Below are positions 1 through 8,228 of a stretch of DNA of 50,277 nt, piece by piece. The position numbers and the translations under genes were made by a program. A model generated the notes under the pieces. That model saw only the letters and a program-made list of their open reading frames with translations. It was not told the DNA's origin and did no database searches. Within the stretch, counting starts at the first letter, position 1. Every line of letters starts with the position of its first letter. This stretch comes from Brevundimonas sp. Root608 (GTDB taxonomy: Bacteria; Pseudomonadota; Alphaproteobacteria; Caulobacterales; Caulobacteraceae), in the NCBI RefSeq assembly GCF_001427825.1, contig NZ_LMGT01000002.1, positions 1 through 50,277 of the forward strand, given 5' to 3'.

Positions 1-98
1 GACGTCGTCTGCGAGATCGTCTCTACGTCGCCCAACGTGTGGTAGCCGGCGTCAATCGCCCCATACCAGCCGTTCGGCTCGGCCGCCGCTGCGCCGGC
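1..98 (-). repeat. 98-bp block repeated in inverted orientation at 50145-50242
   Basis: The reverse complement of 1-98 is identical base for base to 50145-50242. It covers the last residues of the signal peptide and the first part of the mature outer-membrane protein in both genes. The true length is unknown because the left copy is cut by the window start. Confidence 0.95.
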
Positions 99-146
99 TG
101 CAAGCAGCCCCGCCATCGCGACGCCGGCGAGAAGTTTCACCTTCAT
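1..146 (-). CDS. Outer-membrane beta-barrel (OmpA/porin-like) protein, N-terminal part, cut by window edge
   Basis: Only the first 48 codons are inside the window. The protein starts with a signal peptide of about 22 residues (MKVKLLAGVAMAGLLAAGAAAA) followed by EPNGWYGAIDAGYH. The xGWYxxxxxG pattern is typical of the first beta-strand of OmpA-type and related small outer-membrane barrels. I chose the second of two tandem ATGs (146 rather than 149) because it sits 4 nt from a GAGGGA ribosome-binding site. From the end of the signal peptide onward the DNA is identical to the gene leaving the right edge of the window (from 50088), while signal peptide and upstream region differ. Whether it carries a C-terminal OmpA peptidoglycan-binding domain cannot be seen. 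Confidence 0.75.
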   Translation of the reverse strand, partial: MKVKLLAGVAMAGLLAAGAAAAEPNGWYGAIDAGYHTLGDVETISQTT

Positions 147-341
147 CATATCCCTCATGCTCGTTGTTTGCCCGAAGCCCCATGTATACGGGACGCTCCC
201 GAGGCCGAACGACAATGTACGGTCGCGGTTCCCGATTTTGGCTACGAATGCGGCGACTGTGGCGCCGTTTCAACACATTGGCCAGGCTTTCCCGAAACGA
301 AACGCCTGCTAGGAAAGACCCCCTGAGACGAGGAGCGCGAC

Positions 342-1247
342 ATGGCTATTGGGTTTGACGGCCGGGTGGCCATCGTTACGGGGGCCGGAGGCGGTCTGGG
401 GCGGGAACACGCCCTGGCCCTGGCCAAACGCGGCGCAAAGGTGGTGGTCAACGATCTCGGCGGGGCCCGTGACGGCTCGGGCGGATCGGCGACGGCGGCG
501 GAATCGGTCGTGGCCGAGATCCGGGCCATGGGCGGCGCGGCCATCGCCAACGCCGCCTCGGTCACCGACGCCGTCGCCGTGGAGGCCATGGTCCAGGCCG
601 CGATGGCCGAATGGGGTCGGGTCGACATCCTGGTCAACAACGCCGGCGTCCTGCGCGACAAGACCTTCGCCAAGATGGAGCTGGAGGATTTCCGCTTCGT
701 CGTCGACGTCCACCTGATGGGGGCGGTCCACTGCACCAGGGCGGTATGGGACATCATGCGGGAGCAGAACTACGGCCGCATCGTCATGACCACCTCGTCC
801 TCGGGCCTGTACGGCAATTTCGGCCAGTCCAACTACGGCGCGGCCAAGATGGCCCTGGTCGGGCTGATGCAGACCCTGTCGATCGAAGGGGCGAAGAACG
901 ACATCCGCGTCAACTGCCTGGCGCCGACGGCCCACACCCGGATGACCGAGGACCTCGGCGCGCGCCTGCCGCTGGACCTGCTCGGACCCGAGACGGTGTC
1001 GCCCGGCCTGCTGTACCTCGTCAGCGACGACGCCCCCAGCCGCTGCATCCTGACGGCGGGCGCCGGCGGCTTCGAGCGCGCCTATGTGACCCTGACCCAG
1101 GGCATCCGCGCCGTGGGCGAGGACGCGCCCGAACAGGTCGCGGCCCGTTTCGCCGAGATTTCCGACCGCACCGGCGAGATCGTCCCGGAGATGGGCGCGG
1201 CCCAGGGCATGATCGAACTGACAAAAGCCCAGCAAGCCACGGGCTGA
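342..1247 (+). CDS. SDR-family dehydrogenase, (3R)-hydroxyacyl-CoA dehydrogenase-like
   Basis: Short-chain dehydrogenase/reductase of 301 residues, longer than the usual 250, resembling the dehydrogenase domain of peroxisomal multifunctional enzyme type 2 (HSD17B4). Visible signatures are the cofactor motif TGAGGGLG (residues 13-20), NNAG (99-102), a serine cluster near 152-154 and the catalytic YGAAK with Tyr165 and Lys169. The motif VVNDLGG after the second strand fits an acidic, NAD-preferring site. The start has a GAGGAG site 6 nt upstream. A thiolase gene follows after 110 bp on the same strand, which supports a role in acyl-CoA or beta-keto-acyl metabolism. The exact substrate is inference. 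Confidence 0.85.
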   Translation: MAIGFDGRVAIVTGAGGGLGREHALALAKRGAKVVVNDLGGARDGSGGSATAAESVVAEIRAMGGAAIANAASVTDAVAVEAMVQAAMAEWGRVDILVNNAGVLRDKTFAKMELEDFRFVVDVHLMGAVHCTRAVWDIMREQNYGRIVMTTSSSGLYGNFGQSNYGAAKMALVGLMQTLSIEGAKNDIRVNCLAPTAHTRMTEDLGARLPLDLLGPETVSPGLLYLVSDDAPSRCILTAGAGGFERAYVTLTQGIRAVGEDAPEQVAARFAEISDRTGEIVPEMGAAQGMIELTKAQQATG

Positions 1248-1255
1248 CCTCTTGC

Positions 1256-1282
1256 CTTGACCCCACGGCAGGGGCCTAGGGT
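1256..1282 (+). promoter_or_regulatory. Possible housekeeping promoter for the first thiolase
   Basis: TTGACC at 1257-1262 is followed, after 12 bp, by CCTAGGGT at 1275-1282. This resembles the Caulobacter housekeeping sigma consensus TTGACGS-N(10-14)-GCTANAWC. Start-site assignment is not possible from sequence alone. Confidence 0.3.
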
Positions 1283-1300
1283 TGGCGCCACAGCCGCGCC

Positions 1301-1334
1301 CAGGCCGCGAGCGACCGCGTCGCGAGCGTCAGCG
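1301..1334 (+). promoter_or_regulatory. Thiolase leader block 1, with hairpin
   Basis: A 34-nt block 23 nt upstream of the thiolase ATG matches 10971-11004, upstream of the other thiolase, at 29 of 34 positions without gaps. It contains a 5-bp stem GCGAC-CGC-GTCGC (1311-1323). In the other copy the middle pair is exchanged (GCCAC-CGC-GTGGC), so pairing is kept. A direct GCGAGC repeat flanks the stem. It could be an mRNA leader structure or a protein operator. Confidence 0.6.
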
Positions 1335-1357
1335 CCCCAGCAAGGAAAGCATCGCCC

Positions 1358-2560
1358 ATGCGCGAAGCCGTCATCGTCTCCACCGCCCGCACGCCGATCG
1401 GACGCGCCTATCGCGGCGCCTTCAACGACACCCAGGCGCAGCAGCTGGGCGGCCACGCCATCCGTCACGCCGTCGCCCGTTCGGGCGTGGATCCGGCCGA
1501 GATCGAGGACGTGGTCATGGGCGCGGCCCTGCAGCAGGGCTCGACCGGCACCAATGTGGCGCGACAATCGGCGCTTGCGGCCGGCCTGCCGGTGACGACG
1601 GCGGGGATGAGCCTCGACCGCCAGTGCGCCTCGGGCCTGATGGCCATCGCCACGGCGGCGAAACAGGTCATCCACGACGGCCAGGTCGTCGCCGTCGGCG
1701 GGGGGCTGGAGTCGGTCTCGCTGGTGCAGAACCAGAACATGAACCTGTTCCGCCTGCGCGACCCGGACCTGCTGAAGCTGCAGCCGCACATCTATATGTC
1801 GATGCTCGAGACCGCCGAGGTCGTCGCCGCCCGCTACGGAATCAGCCGCGAGGCCCAGGACGCATACGCCCTCCAGTCCCAGCAGCGCACCGCCGTGGCC
1901 CAGGCCGAGGGCCGGCTGGACGCCGAGATCGCGCCCATGACCGCCACCATGCAGGTGATGGACAAGGCCACGGGCCAGGCCTCCCCGCAAGAAGTCAGAC
2001 TGTCCAAGGACGAGGGCAACCGTCCGGACACCACCCTGGACGGCCTGTCGTCGCTCAAGCCGGTGTTCGGCGGCGGCGAGGCGATCGCCGAGGGCCGGTT
2101 CATCACCGCCGGCAACGCCTCCCAGCTGTCGGACGGGGCCTCGGCCAGCGTCCTCATGGAGGCGAAGGAGGCCGAACGGCGCGGCCTGACGCCGCTGGGG
2201 GCTTATCGCGGCATGGCGGTCGCCGGCTGCGAGCCCGACGAGATGGGCATCGGCCCGGTCTTCGCCGTGCCCCGCCTGCTGGAACGGCACGGCCTGACGG
2301 TCGACGACATCGGCATCTGGGAGCTGAACGAGGCCTTCGCCGTCCAGGTGCTCTACTGCCGCGACCGGCTGGGCATCCCGGACGAGCGGCTCAACGTCTC
2401 GGGAGGCGCCATCTCGATCGGCCACCCCTACGGCATGTCGGGCGCGCGGATGACCGGCCACGTCCTGATCGAGGGCAAGCGCCGCGGCGCGAAATATGGC
2501 GTCGTCACCATGTGCATCGGCGGCGGCATGGGCGCGGCCGGTCTGTTCGAGATCTATTGA
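1358..2560 (+). CDS. Acetyl-CoA acyltransferase / thiolase
   Basis: Thiolase of 400 residues, the normal length. It forms or cleaves 3-ketoacyl-CoA with CoA. The acylated cysteine is Cys90 in DRQCASGL, the catalytic histidine lies in ISIGHPYG, and the second cysteine in MCIGGGMG near the C-terminus. The NEAF motif before the C-terminal domain is present. The ATG follows AAGGAAAGC (RBS). It lies downstream of the SDR gene and behind a leader block shared with the thiolase at 11027, which suggests joint control of the two. Biosynthetic versus degradative role cannot be decided; HPYG instead of the usual HPxG with Leu or Ile is only a minor variation. Confidence 0.92.
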   Translation: MREAVIVSTARTPIGRAYRGAFNDTQAQQLGGHAIRHAVARSGVDPAEIEDVVMGAALQQGSTGTNVARQSALAAGLPVTTAGMSLDRQCASGLMAIATAAKQVIHDGQVVAVGGGLESVSLVQNQNMNLFRLRDPDLLKLQPHIYMSMLETAEVVAARYGISREAQDAYALQSQQRTAVAQAEGRLDAEIAPMTATMQVMDKATGQASPQEVRLSKDEGNRPDTTLDGLSSLKPVFGGGEAIAEGRFITAGNASQLSDGASASVLMEAKEAERRGLTPLGAYRGMAVAGCEPDEMGIGPVFAVPRLLERHGLTVDDIGIWELNEAFAVQVLYCRDRLGIPDERLNVSGGAISIGHPYGMSGARMTGHVLIEGKRRGAKYGVVTMCIGGGMGAAGLFEIY

Positions 2561-2564
2561 CGGA

Positions 2565-3335
2565 TCAGCCGCACCCGCCCTGCGGGCGTGGCGCGGCCGG
2601 GGTCTCCGGAGCCGGAGCGCCGGCTTCGGCGCATTGCGCCTCCCATTCGGCGCGTCGGGCCTCCATCAGGGCGAACCACCGCGCGCGCAGCACGGCGGGG
2701 CGGCCCGGGTAGCGGTCCTCCAGAAAATCGACCTCCACCACCCGGTCGGTGCGGAAGGTGCGGAAATCCTCGCGCGTCTCGCACCAGCCGACCAGCAGGC
2801 GCTTTGTTTCGCGATAGCCGACCAGGCACGGCCAGATGATCCGAAGGGTCTCCTGACCCTGTTCGTCGGCGTAGCGCAGCCGCAGCTTCCGGCCCGCGTG
2901 GATCGCGGCGCGGACGCGGCCCAGGTCAAGCGTTTCGATCTCGTGCTGCCACGCCGGCGGCGTCGCCACCGCCGGCTCCAGAATCACCGGGCGCAGTTTT
3001 TCCGGCACGGTGGCGGCGATCTTGGCGATCAGGTCGCGGGCGGCGCGCGCCAGGGCCGGATCGCCGCGCCCCGCCACCCATTGCGCGCCCAGCACCGCCG
3101 CCTCGACCTCGTCCGAGGTCAGCATCAGCGGCGGCATGTCGAACCCGCCGTCCAGCACATAGCCGATCCCCGCCTCGCCCCGGATCGGCACGCGCTGGCC
3201 CATCAGGGTGGCGATGTCGCGATAGATGGAGCGTTTCGACGTCTCCAGCTCGGCCGCGATGGCGTCGGCCGTCACCGGTTTCGCGGACCGGCGCAGCACC
3301 TGGATGATCTGGAACAGTCGGTCGGCGCGTCTCAT
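2565..3335 (-). CDS. YafY/WYL-domain transcriptional regulator
   Basis: Regulator of 256 residues from the preferred ATG at 3335 (MRRADRLFQIIQVL). Residues 1-60 form an HTH_11 winged helix with SKRSIYRDIATL as the recognition helix. The WYL region follows around residues 120-190, and a WCX-like C-terminal part ends in a Pro/Gly-rich tail. An in-frame ATG 60 nt upstream (3395) would add 20 residues that do not look like family sequence and would run through the palindrome in the intergenic region. It is divergent from the glutathione S-transferase gene, its likely target, and converges on the thiolase with a 4-bp gap. Many WYL regulators bind a small ligand or nucleic acid; the ligand here is unknown. 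Confidence 0.85.
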   Translation of the reverse strand: MRRADRLFQIIQVLRRSAKPVTADAIAAELETSKRSIYRDIATLMGQRVPIRGEAGIGYVLDGGFDMPPLMLTSDEVEAAVLGAQWVAGRGDPALARAARDLIAKIAATVPEKLRPVILEPAVATPPAWQHEIETLDLGRVRAAIHAGRKLRLRYADEQGQETLRIIWPCLVGYRETKRLLVGWCETREDFRTFRTDRVVEVDFLEDRYPGRPAVLRARWFALMEARRAEWEAQCAEAGAPAPETPAAPRPQGGCG

Positions 3336-3340
3336 TTCGC

Positions 3341-3385
3341 CCACCCTGGATGACGCCTGCTGACACCATGCCGTCAGCAGGGTGG
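3341..3385. promoter_or_regulatory. Nested palindrome between divergent WYL regulator and GST: candidate operator
   Basis: The 103-bp divergent gap holds a perfect 8-bp inverted repeat, CTGCTGAC (3357-3364) and GTCAGCAG (3373-3380). A second pair, CCACCCTG (3341-3348) and CAGGGTGG (3378-3385), encloses and slightly overlaps it. The dyad lies just upstream of the regulator start, the usual place for an autoregulatory operator serving both genes. Confidence 0.5.
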
Positions 3386-3438
3386 CAGTAGTCAACTTCC
3401 TGTCGGCGGCGAGGGGCCGTCATATGCGGGAGGTCTCG

Positions 3439-4053
3439 ATGCTCACCCTGTTCCATGCGCCGCAGTCGCGGTCCGGCCGTATCGTCTGGCTGCTGGAGGA
3501 GATCGGCGCCGACTATGACATCCGCCCTGTCGACATCTTCCGCGCCATGACCCTGTCCGGAGCTCGTGATCCGGCCAATCCGCACCCCGACGGCAAGGTT
3601 CCCGCCCTTCTTCACAATGAGGCGTTGGTGACCGAGTCGGCCGCGATCGCCCTCTACCTCACGGACCTGCACCCGGAAGCGAACCTGGGCGCGCCGGTCG
3701 GTTCGGCGGGTCGCGCCGCCTATGTGACCTGGCTGGCCTGGACGGCGGGCGAGATGGAGCCGGCCTTCTGGGACAAGATCAGCGGCGCGGCCGAGACCGA
3801 CCCGAACGCGAAAGCCCGCCATGACGCCGCCGTCGCGCGCCTGCTGACCGCGCTGGCGACGGGGCCCTATCTGATGGGCGACCGGTTCACCGCCGTGGAT
3901 GTGATGATCGCATCGGCTGTCGCATGGGCCCGCGACTACGTCCCCGGGAGCGCCCTGATCGACGCCTGGCTGGAGCGGTCGTTGAACCGGCCCGCCAATG
4001 CGCGCGCCCTGGCGAAGGACGGCGTCCTGCCCGGGGCCGTTCAGGCCGCCTGA
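3439..4053 (+). CDS. Glutathione S-transferase family protein
   Basis: Protein of 204 residues starting MLTLFHAPQSRSGRIVWLLE, a thioredoxin-fold GST N-terminal domain (residues 1-80) in which the Ser after the first strand (QSRSG) is the candidate thiol-stabilising residue. VPALLHNEALVTESAAI carries the cis-proline and the glutathione-binding E-S pair. The C-terminal helical domain ends with GDRFTAVDVMIAS, the conserved N-capping box. The start at 3439 was preferred to 3382 because GGGAGG lies 5 nt upstream and family proteins begin here. It is divergent from the WYL regulator. Its 3' end overlaps the convergent otsA end by 13 bp. Confidence 0.87.
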   Translation: MLTLFHAPQSRSGRIVWLLEEIGADYDIRPVDIFRAMTLSGARDPANPHPDGKVPALLHNEALVTESAAIALYLTDLHPEANLGAPVGSAGRAAYVTWLAWTAGEMEPAFWDKISGAAETDPNAKARHDAAVARLLTALATGPYLMGDRFTAVDVMIASAVAWARDYVPGSALIDAWLERSLNRPANARALAKDGVLPGAVQAA

Positions 4054-5480
4054 TCGGAGGAAGGGGCGGCGGCCGGCCGGTCGCCGCCGTCCGCCGGGCG
4101 TTCGATGGCCCGCAAGGTCGAGACGAAGTCGTCACGCCAGATGCCGACATCGGTGTCTCGCACGACCTGCATCAGGCATTTCCATTTCCGCTTGCGCTCG
4201 GCCAGGGGCAGGGTCAGGGCCCGTTTGATGGCGTCGGACATCTCCTCGCGGCTGAACGGATTGACCAGCAGGGCCTCGCCCATCTGCTCGGCCGCTCCGG
4301 CGAACCGCGACAGCACCAGCACGCCGGGGTCGTCCGGATTCTGGGCCGCGACATATTCCTTGGCGACCAGGTTCATGCCGTCGCGCAGGGGCGTCACCAG
4401 ACAGACGCGAGCCGCGCGATAGATGCCGGCCAGCTGATCCCGGCGATAGGTGCGATTCAGATAGCGGATCGGCTGCCAGTCCATCTCGGCGTATTCGCCG
4501 TTGATGCGGCCGGCCAGGGCGTCCAGCCGCCCCCGGATATCCTGGTAGGCATCCACCTCATCTCGCGAGATCGGCGTGACCTGCAGCAACAGGACCTGGG
4601 ACCGCATGTCGGGGTTGGTTTCCAGAAACTGCTCATAGCCGAGCAGCCGTTCTTCCAGCCCTTTGGAATAATCCAGCCGGTCGACCCCGACGATCAGGGA
4701 ACGGAAGGCCGCCGACGCCGCCATCCGATCGTATGTCCGGTTTCCCTGGACCGAGTTGCGAGCGGCGATGAAGCCCTCGACGTCTATGCCTATGGGAAAG
4801 ACGCCGGTCTGGACCGTCTTGCCGAAGGCCTCCAGCGCGTCATTCGGCAGCAGCTTGCCGTGCACGCCGGGCTCGGCCGCCACATAGTCGCGGAACAGGT
4901 CCAGCCATTCGCGGGTCTGGAAGCCGATCAGGTCATAGTCGAACATCGTCTCCACCAGGCGCCGGTGGTGCGGCAGGGTGACGAGCAGCTGACGCACCGG
5001 CCAGGGCACGTGCAGGAAGAAGCCGATCCGGTTCTTCACTCCCCTGCGCCGCAGGTCCCGGGCCAGGGGGATCATGTGATAGTCGTGGATCCAGATCACG
5101 TCGTCGGGCTGGATCAGGGGCGCAAGGACGTCGGCGAACCGCGCGTTGGTCCGTTCGTACCCTTCGCCGTACGACCGCTCGTAGGCCGTCAGGTCGACGC
5201 GATGGTGGAACAGCGGCCACAGGGTCTTGTTGGCGTAGCCGTTGTAATATTCATCGACGTCCTGGGCCTCCAGGTCGACGAGGGCGACGGTGACACCCGC
5301 GCGGTTCTCCATCTTCAGCTCGCCGGTGAACTGCTCGACCGTCTCGCCGGACCAGCCGAACCACAGGCCGTCGTATTTCCGCAGCGCCGCCGACAGCGCC
5401 ATGGCCAGGCCGCCCGCCGAGCCGGCGGCGGGGTCCTTGGGGGCCGACACCCGGTTGGAAACGACGATCAGGCGGCTCAT
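4041..5480 (-). CDS. otsA: Trehalose-6-phosphate synthase (GT20)
   Basis: Protein of 479 residues, normal for OtsA, which transfers glucose from UDP-glucose to glucose-6-phosphate in the cytoplasm. It begins MSRLIVVSNRVSAP followed by the glycine-rich GSAGGL loop. It keeps LWFGWSGE, WPLFHHR, VIWIHDYHMIPLA and FFLHVPWP, which line the acceptor and donor sites in the family, and GVDRLDYSKGL in the second Rossmann domain. The C-terminal tail after VSTLRAIERP is Ala/Pro-rich and probably disordered. It is the last gene of an operon otsB-GH15-otsA, 55 bp after the GH15 stop. Confidence 0.96.
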   Translation of the reverse strand: MSRLIVVSNRVSAPKDPAAGSAGGLAMALSAALRKYDGLWFGWSGETVEQFTGELKMENRAGVTVALVDLEAQDVDEYYNGYANKTLWPLFHHRVDLTAYERSYGEGYERTNARFADVLAPLIQPDDVIWIHDYHMIPLARDLRRRGVKNRIGFFLHVPWPVRQLLVTLPHHRRLVETMFDYDLIGFQTREWLDLFRDYVAAEPGVHGKLLPNDALEAFGKTVQTGVFPIGIDVEGFIAARNSVQGNRTYDRMAASAAFRSLIVGVDRLDYSKGLEERLLGYEQFLETNPDMRSQVLLLQVTPISRDEVDAYQDIRGRLDALAGRINGEYAEMDWQPIRYLNRTYRRDQLAGIYRAARVCLVTPLRDGMNLVAKEYVAAQNPDDPGVLVLSRFAGAAEQMGEALLVNPFSREEMSDAIKRALTLPLAERKRKWKCLMQVVRDTDVGIWRDDFVSTLRAIERPADGGDRPAAAPSSDQAA

Positions 5481-5535
5481 CGGCGGTCAACGGCTCCCTT
5501 CGCCTTCAGGTCGCTTCGCGATTTCCCGAACGGCG

Positions 5536-7320
5536 TCATCGCGCGGCAGTCCAGGAACGGCTCAGCAGGACGGCGCAGTTGATGATGCCGACCAGGGAAT
5601 AGGTCTGGGGGTAGTTGCCCCACAGTTCCTTGTCGTTCAGGGACAGGTCTTCGGACAGCAGGCCGGCGTGGGTTCGGCGGCTCAGCATTTCCTCGAAGAT
5701 CTCGCGCGCCTCCTCGGTCCGGCCATTCAGATAGAGGGCCTCGATGAACCAGAAGGTGCAGAAGTTGAAGGCCGTCTCGGGCTCGCCGAAATCGTCGGGC
5801 TCGATGTAGCGGAACAGGTAGGGGCCCTTCTTCAGATCGCGCTCGATCGCCTCGAAGGTCCTGACCTGGCGCGGGTCCCGCGGATCGAGGAAGCCGAGGT
5901 CGGTGAGCTGGAGCAGTGAGGCGTCCAGCTCGCGGTTGCCGAAACTGGCCGCGAACCGTCCCTCGTCCTCGACGAAGGCCTCGCGCTCGATCCGTTCGCG
6001 GATGATGCCGGCCCGCTCGCCCCAAATCCCGGCCCGCTCCGCCAGGCCGAGATGATCGGCCGCCTTGGCCAGCCGGTCGCAGGCGGCCCAGCACATGACC
6101 GAGGAGTAGGTGTGGACCCGGGCGATGGTGCGGAACTCCCACAGGCCGGCGTCGACCTGGTCGTGCATGGCGAAGGCGCGGTCCCCGACCTTCTCCAGGG
6201 CGTGAAAGTCCTCGATGGTGCCGGGGCGCAGCAGCCGCTGGTCGTAGAAGGTCTGAACCAGCGGCAGGACGATCTGGCCATAGACGTCGTGCTGCAGGTG
6301 CTCCCGCGCCTGGTTGCCGATGCGCACCGGCTTCATGCCGCGGTAGCCCTCGACCGACTCCGTGATCCGCTCGTCGATATCCTCTTCCAGACCCACGCCA
6401 TAGACGGGCTGGACGTGACCGCCGGCCGAGGCGTCGACCAGGTTGCGCAGATAGCCGAGATAGTTTTCCAGCAGGTCGACCGCGCCCAGCCGGTTCAGAG
6501 CCCGCACCACATAGTAGGCGTCGCGGATCCAGCAGTACCGATAGTCCCAGTTGCGTCCGCTCTCGGGAAATTCGGGCACCGAGGTGGTCATGGCCGCGAC
6601 GATCGCGCCCGTCTCCTCGTAGGCGCAGAGCTTCAGCGTGATCGCGGCCCGGATCACCGCCTCCTGATAGTCCAGCGGCAGATACAGGGTGCGGACCCAG
6701 TCCTGCCAATAGGCGACGGTTCGGTCGAGCGCCGCCGAAACGCCGGGACCGACATCCTGATCGTAGCCCTCGTCGGGTCCGAGGAAGAAGGCGTGCGGCC
6801 GCTCCAGCCGGAACACCCGCTCGTTGAGGATATGGGACACCGGGCAGTCGGTGGTCAGCCGGAAGGTCACATCGGTGCACAGATAGCGGATGTGGTTGGA
6901 GCCGTTGGTCGTCTCCGCCCGGCGCGCCCCCCAGTCGGCGGATGGGCGCAGGCGCACGCGGATACGCGGCGATCCGCTCAGGGGTCGCACGATCCGCCCG
7001 AACGCCAGCGGGCGGTAGGTCCGGCTATGTTTCGGGTGGCGCGGAGCGAAGTCGATGATCTCGACAGACGCGCCGTCCACGGCCGTCAGGACGGTCCGGA
7101 GCACCGGGGTGTTGCGGATATAGGCCTGCTCGACCGTCGCCTGGCCTTCCAGCTCCACATCCCAGAATCCGTGCTCGGGATCGAGGCCGTCCATCAGGGC
7201 CGAAAACACCGGATCCCCGTCCACGCGCGGCGCGCAGGCCCAGACATAGCGCCCGTTGCGGTCGATCAGGGCGCTGATGGAGCAGTTGCCGACGGGGGCG
7301 AGGTCGAGGTTCGGGGTCAT
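5536..7320 (-). CDS. Glycoside hydrolase family 15 protein (glucoamylase/trehalase-like)
   Basis: Protein of 594 residues starting MTPNLDLAPVGNCSISALID, with the DUF5911-like N-terminal beta-domain usual in bacterial GH15 proteins. It continues into an (alpha/alpha)6 barrel containing RNWDYRYCWIRDA and later GNRELDASLL, where the family places its catalytic acid and base glutamates. No signal peptide is seen, so it should be cytoplasmic. Its start overlaps the otsB stop by 4 nt (ATGA), so the two are probably translationally coupled. GH15 members include glucoamylases and actinobacterial trehalases. Its position between otsB and otsA suggests action on trehalose or a related alpha-glucan, but the substrate is inference. 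Confidence 0.9.
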   Translation of the reverse strand: MTPNLDLAPVGNCSISALIDRNGRYVWACAPRVDGDPVFSALMDGLDPEHGFWDVELEGQATVEQAYIRNTPVLRTVLTAVDGASVEIIDFAPRHPKHSRTYRPLAFGRIVRPLSGSPRIRVRLRPSADWGARRAETTNGSNHIRYLCTDVTFRLTTDCPVSHILNERVFRLERPHAFFLGPDEGYDQDVGPGVSAALDRTVAYWQDWVRTLYLPLDYQEAVIRAAITLKLCAYEETGAIVAAMTTSVPEFPESGRNWDYRYCWIRDAYYVVRALNRLGAVDLLENYLGYLRNLVDASAGGHVQPVYGVGLEEDIDERITESVEGYRGMKPVRIGNQAREHLQHDVYGQIVLPLVQTFYDQRLLRPGTIEDFHALEKVGDRAFAMHDQVDAGLWEFRTIARVHTYSSVMCWAACDRLAKAADHLGLAERAGIWGERAGIIRERIEREAFVEDEGRFAASFGNRELDASLLQLTDLGFLDPRDPRQVRTFEAIERDLKKGPYLFRYIEPDDFGEPETAFNFCTFWFIEALYLNGRTEEAREIFEEMLSRRTHAGLLSEDLSLNDKELWGNYPQTYSLVGIINCAVLLSRSWTAAR

Positions 7321-8105
7321 GACGTCTCCTCGACGGCCTCCAGCCAGGCGAGGACGGCGTCCACGTCGGGCAATCCATAACGGGCGGCGGAGTCTCGCGG
7401 CGGCCCGACGAGAACGCCGAACCCGCCGAGGGCCGCGGCCGCCTCGAATCCGTGTTCGTCCGTCAGGTCGTCGCCCAGCATGACAGGCACGGCGCCCGCG
7501 AACGGGGGCTCCTGCATGAAGGCGGTCAGGGCCTTGCCCTTGTCGGAGCCCGGGGTCTTCAGCTCGATCACCAGGTGGCCGGCCTGCAGGGTCAGGCCCG
7601 TTTCGTCCGCCAGACGTTCGGCCAGGGCCCCGGCGGCGCCGGCCTCGGCGGGGGCGCCGCGGAAATGCAGGCCGGCGGAGACCGCCTTGTCCTCGACGAT
7701 GGTGCCGGGACGGGTCTCGGCGAACCGTTCGAAGGCGGCCACCGCGTCGCGCACCCCCGGATCGGCCTTCGCCCGTGTCAGGGAGCCATCAGCGCGGCGC
7801 CGCTCCAGCCCGTGCACGCCCGAGGCCGGGGTCAGGGCCGTTTCGGCGATGCGGTCGATCTCGGCGATCGTCCGGCCGCTGACGATGGCGACCCGTCCGC
7901 CGAGCCGGTGCGCCAGAGATTTGAGCACCGCTGTCCGACGCGCATTCGGGATCACGGCGTCCGGTGTCGGGGCCAGGGGGGCCAGCACGCCGTCCAGATC
8001 GAGAAACAAGGCGGGCCGGCGCAGGCGCGTGGACGGTTTCGGAAGGTGCGGCATGGCTTCGGCGGCCGTTTTCACGGCGGCGGTGTTCTGGTTCGACGTC
8101 CCCAT
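7317..8105 (-). CDS. otsB: Trehalose-6-phosphate phosphatase
   Basis: HAD-superfamily phosphatase of 262 residues from the ATG at 8105. Motif I is DLDGVLAP (residues 36-43, Asp nucleophile). AIVSGR gives motif II, SDKGKAL the lysine region, and GDDLTDE the metal-binding motif. It dephosphorylates trehalose-6-phosphate made by OtsA. Starts at 8105 and at 8054 (MPHLPKPST) are both possible; neither has a strong ribosome-binding site. It is the first gene of the minus-strand operon and is divergent from kdsD across a 123-bp gap that should hold both promoters. Confidence 0.93.
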   Translation of the reverse strand: MGTSNQNTAAVKTAAEAMPHLPKPSTRLRRPALFLDLDGVLAPLAPTPDAVIPNARRTAVLKSLAHRLGGRVAIVSGRTIAEIDRIAETALTPASGVHGLERRRADGSLTRAKADPGVRDAVAAFERFAETRPGTIVEDKAVSAGLHFRGAPAEAGAAGALAERLADETGLTLQAGHLVIELKTPGSDKGKALTAFMQEPPFAGAVPVMLGDDLTDEHGFEAAAALGGFGVLVGPPRDSAARYGLPDVDAVLAWLEAVEETS

Positions 8106-8228
8106 GCGCCTGTCAACGCATCGGCGCCGGGTTGGTTGTCTCAAGGTGAAGCTTTTCTTCGCATTGCAGCATGCCTCGGGCCCGGCGGAGACGTTGTGAA
8201 ACCCGCCCGGATAGGCCAATTCCGCCTC

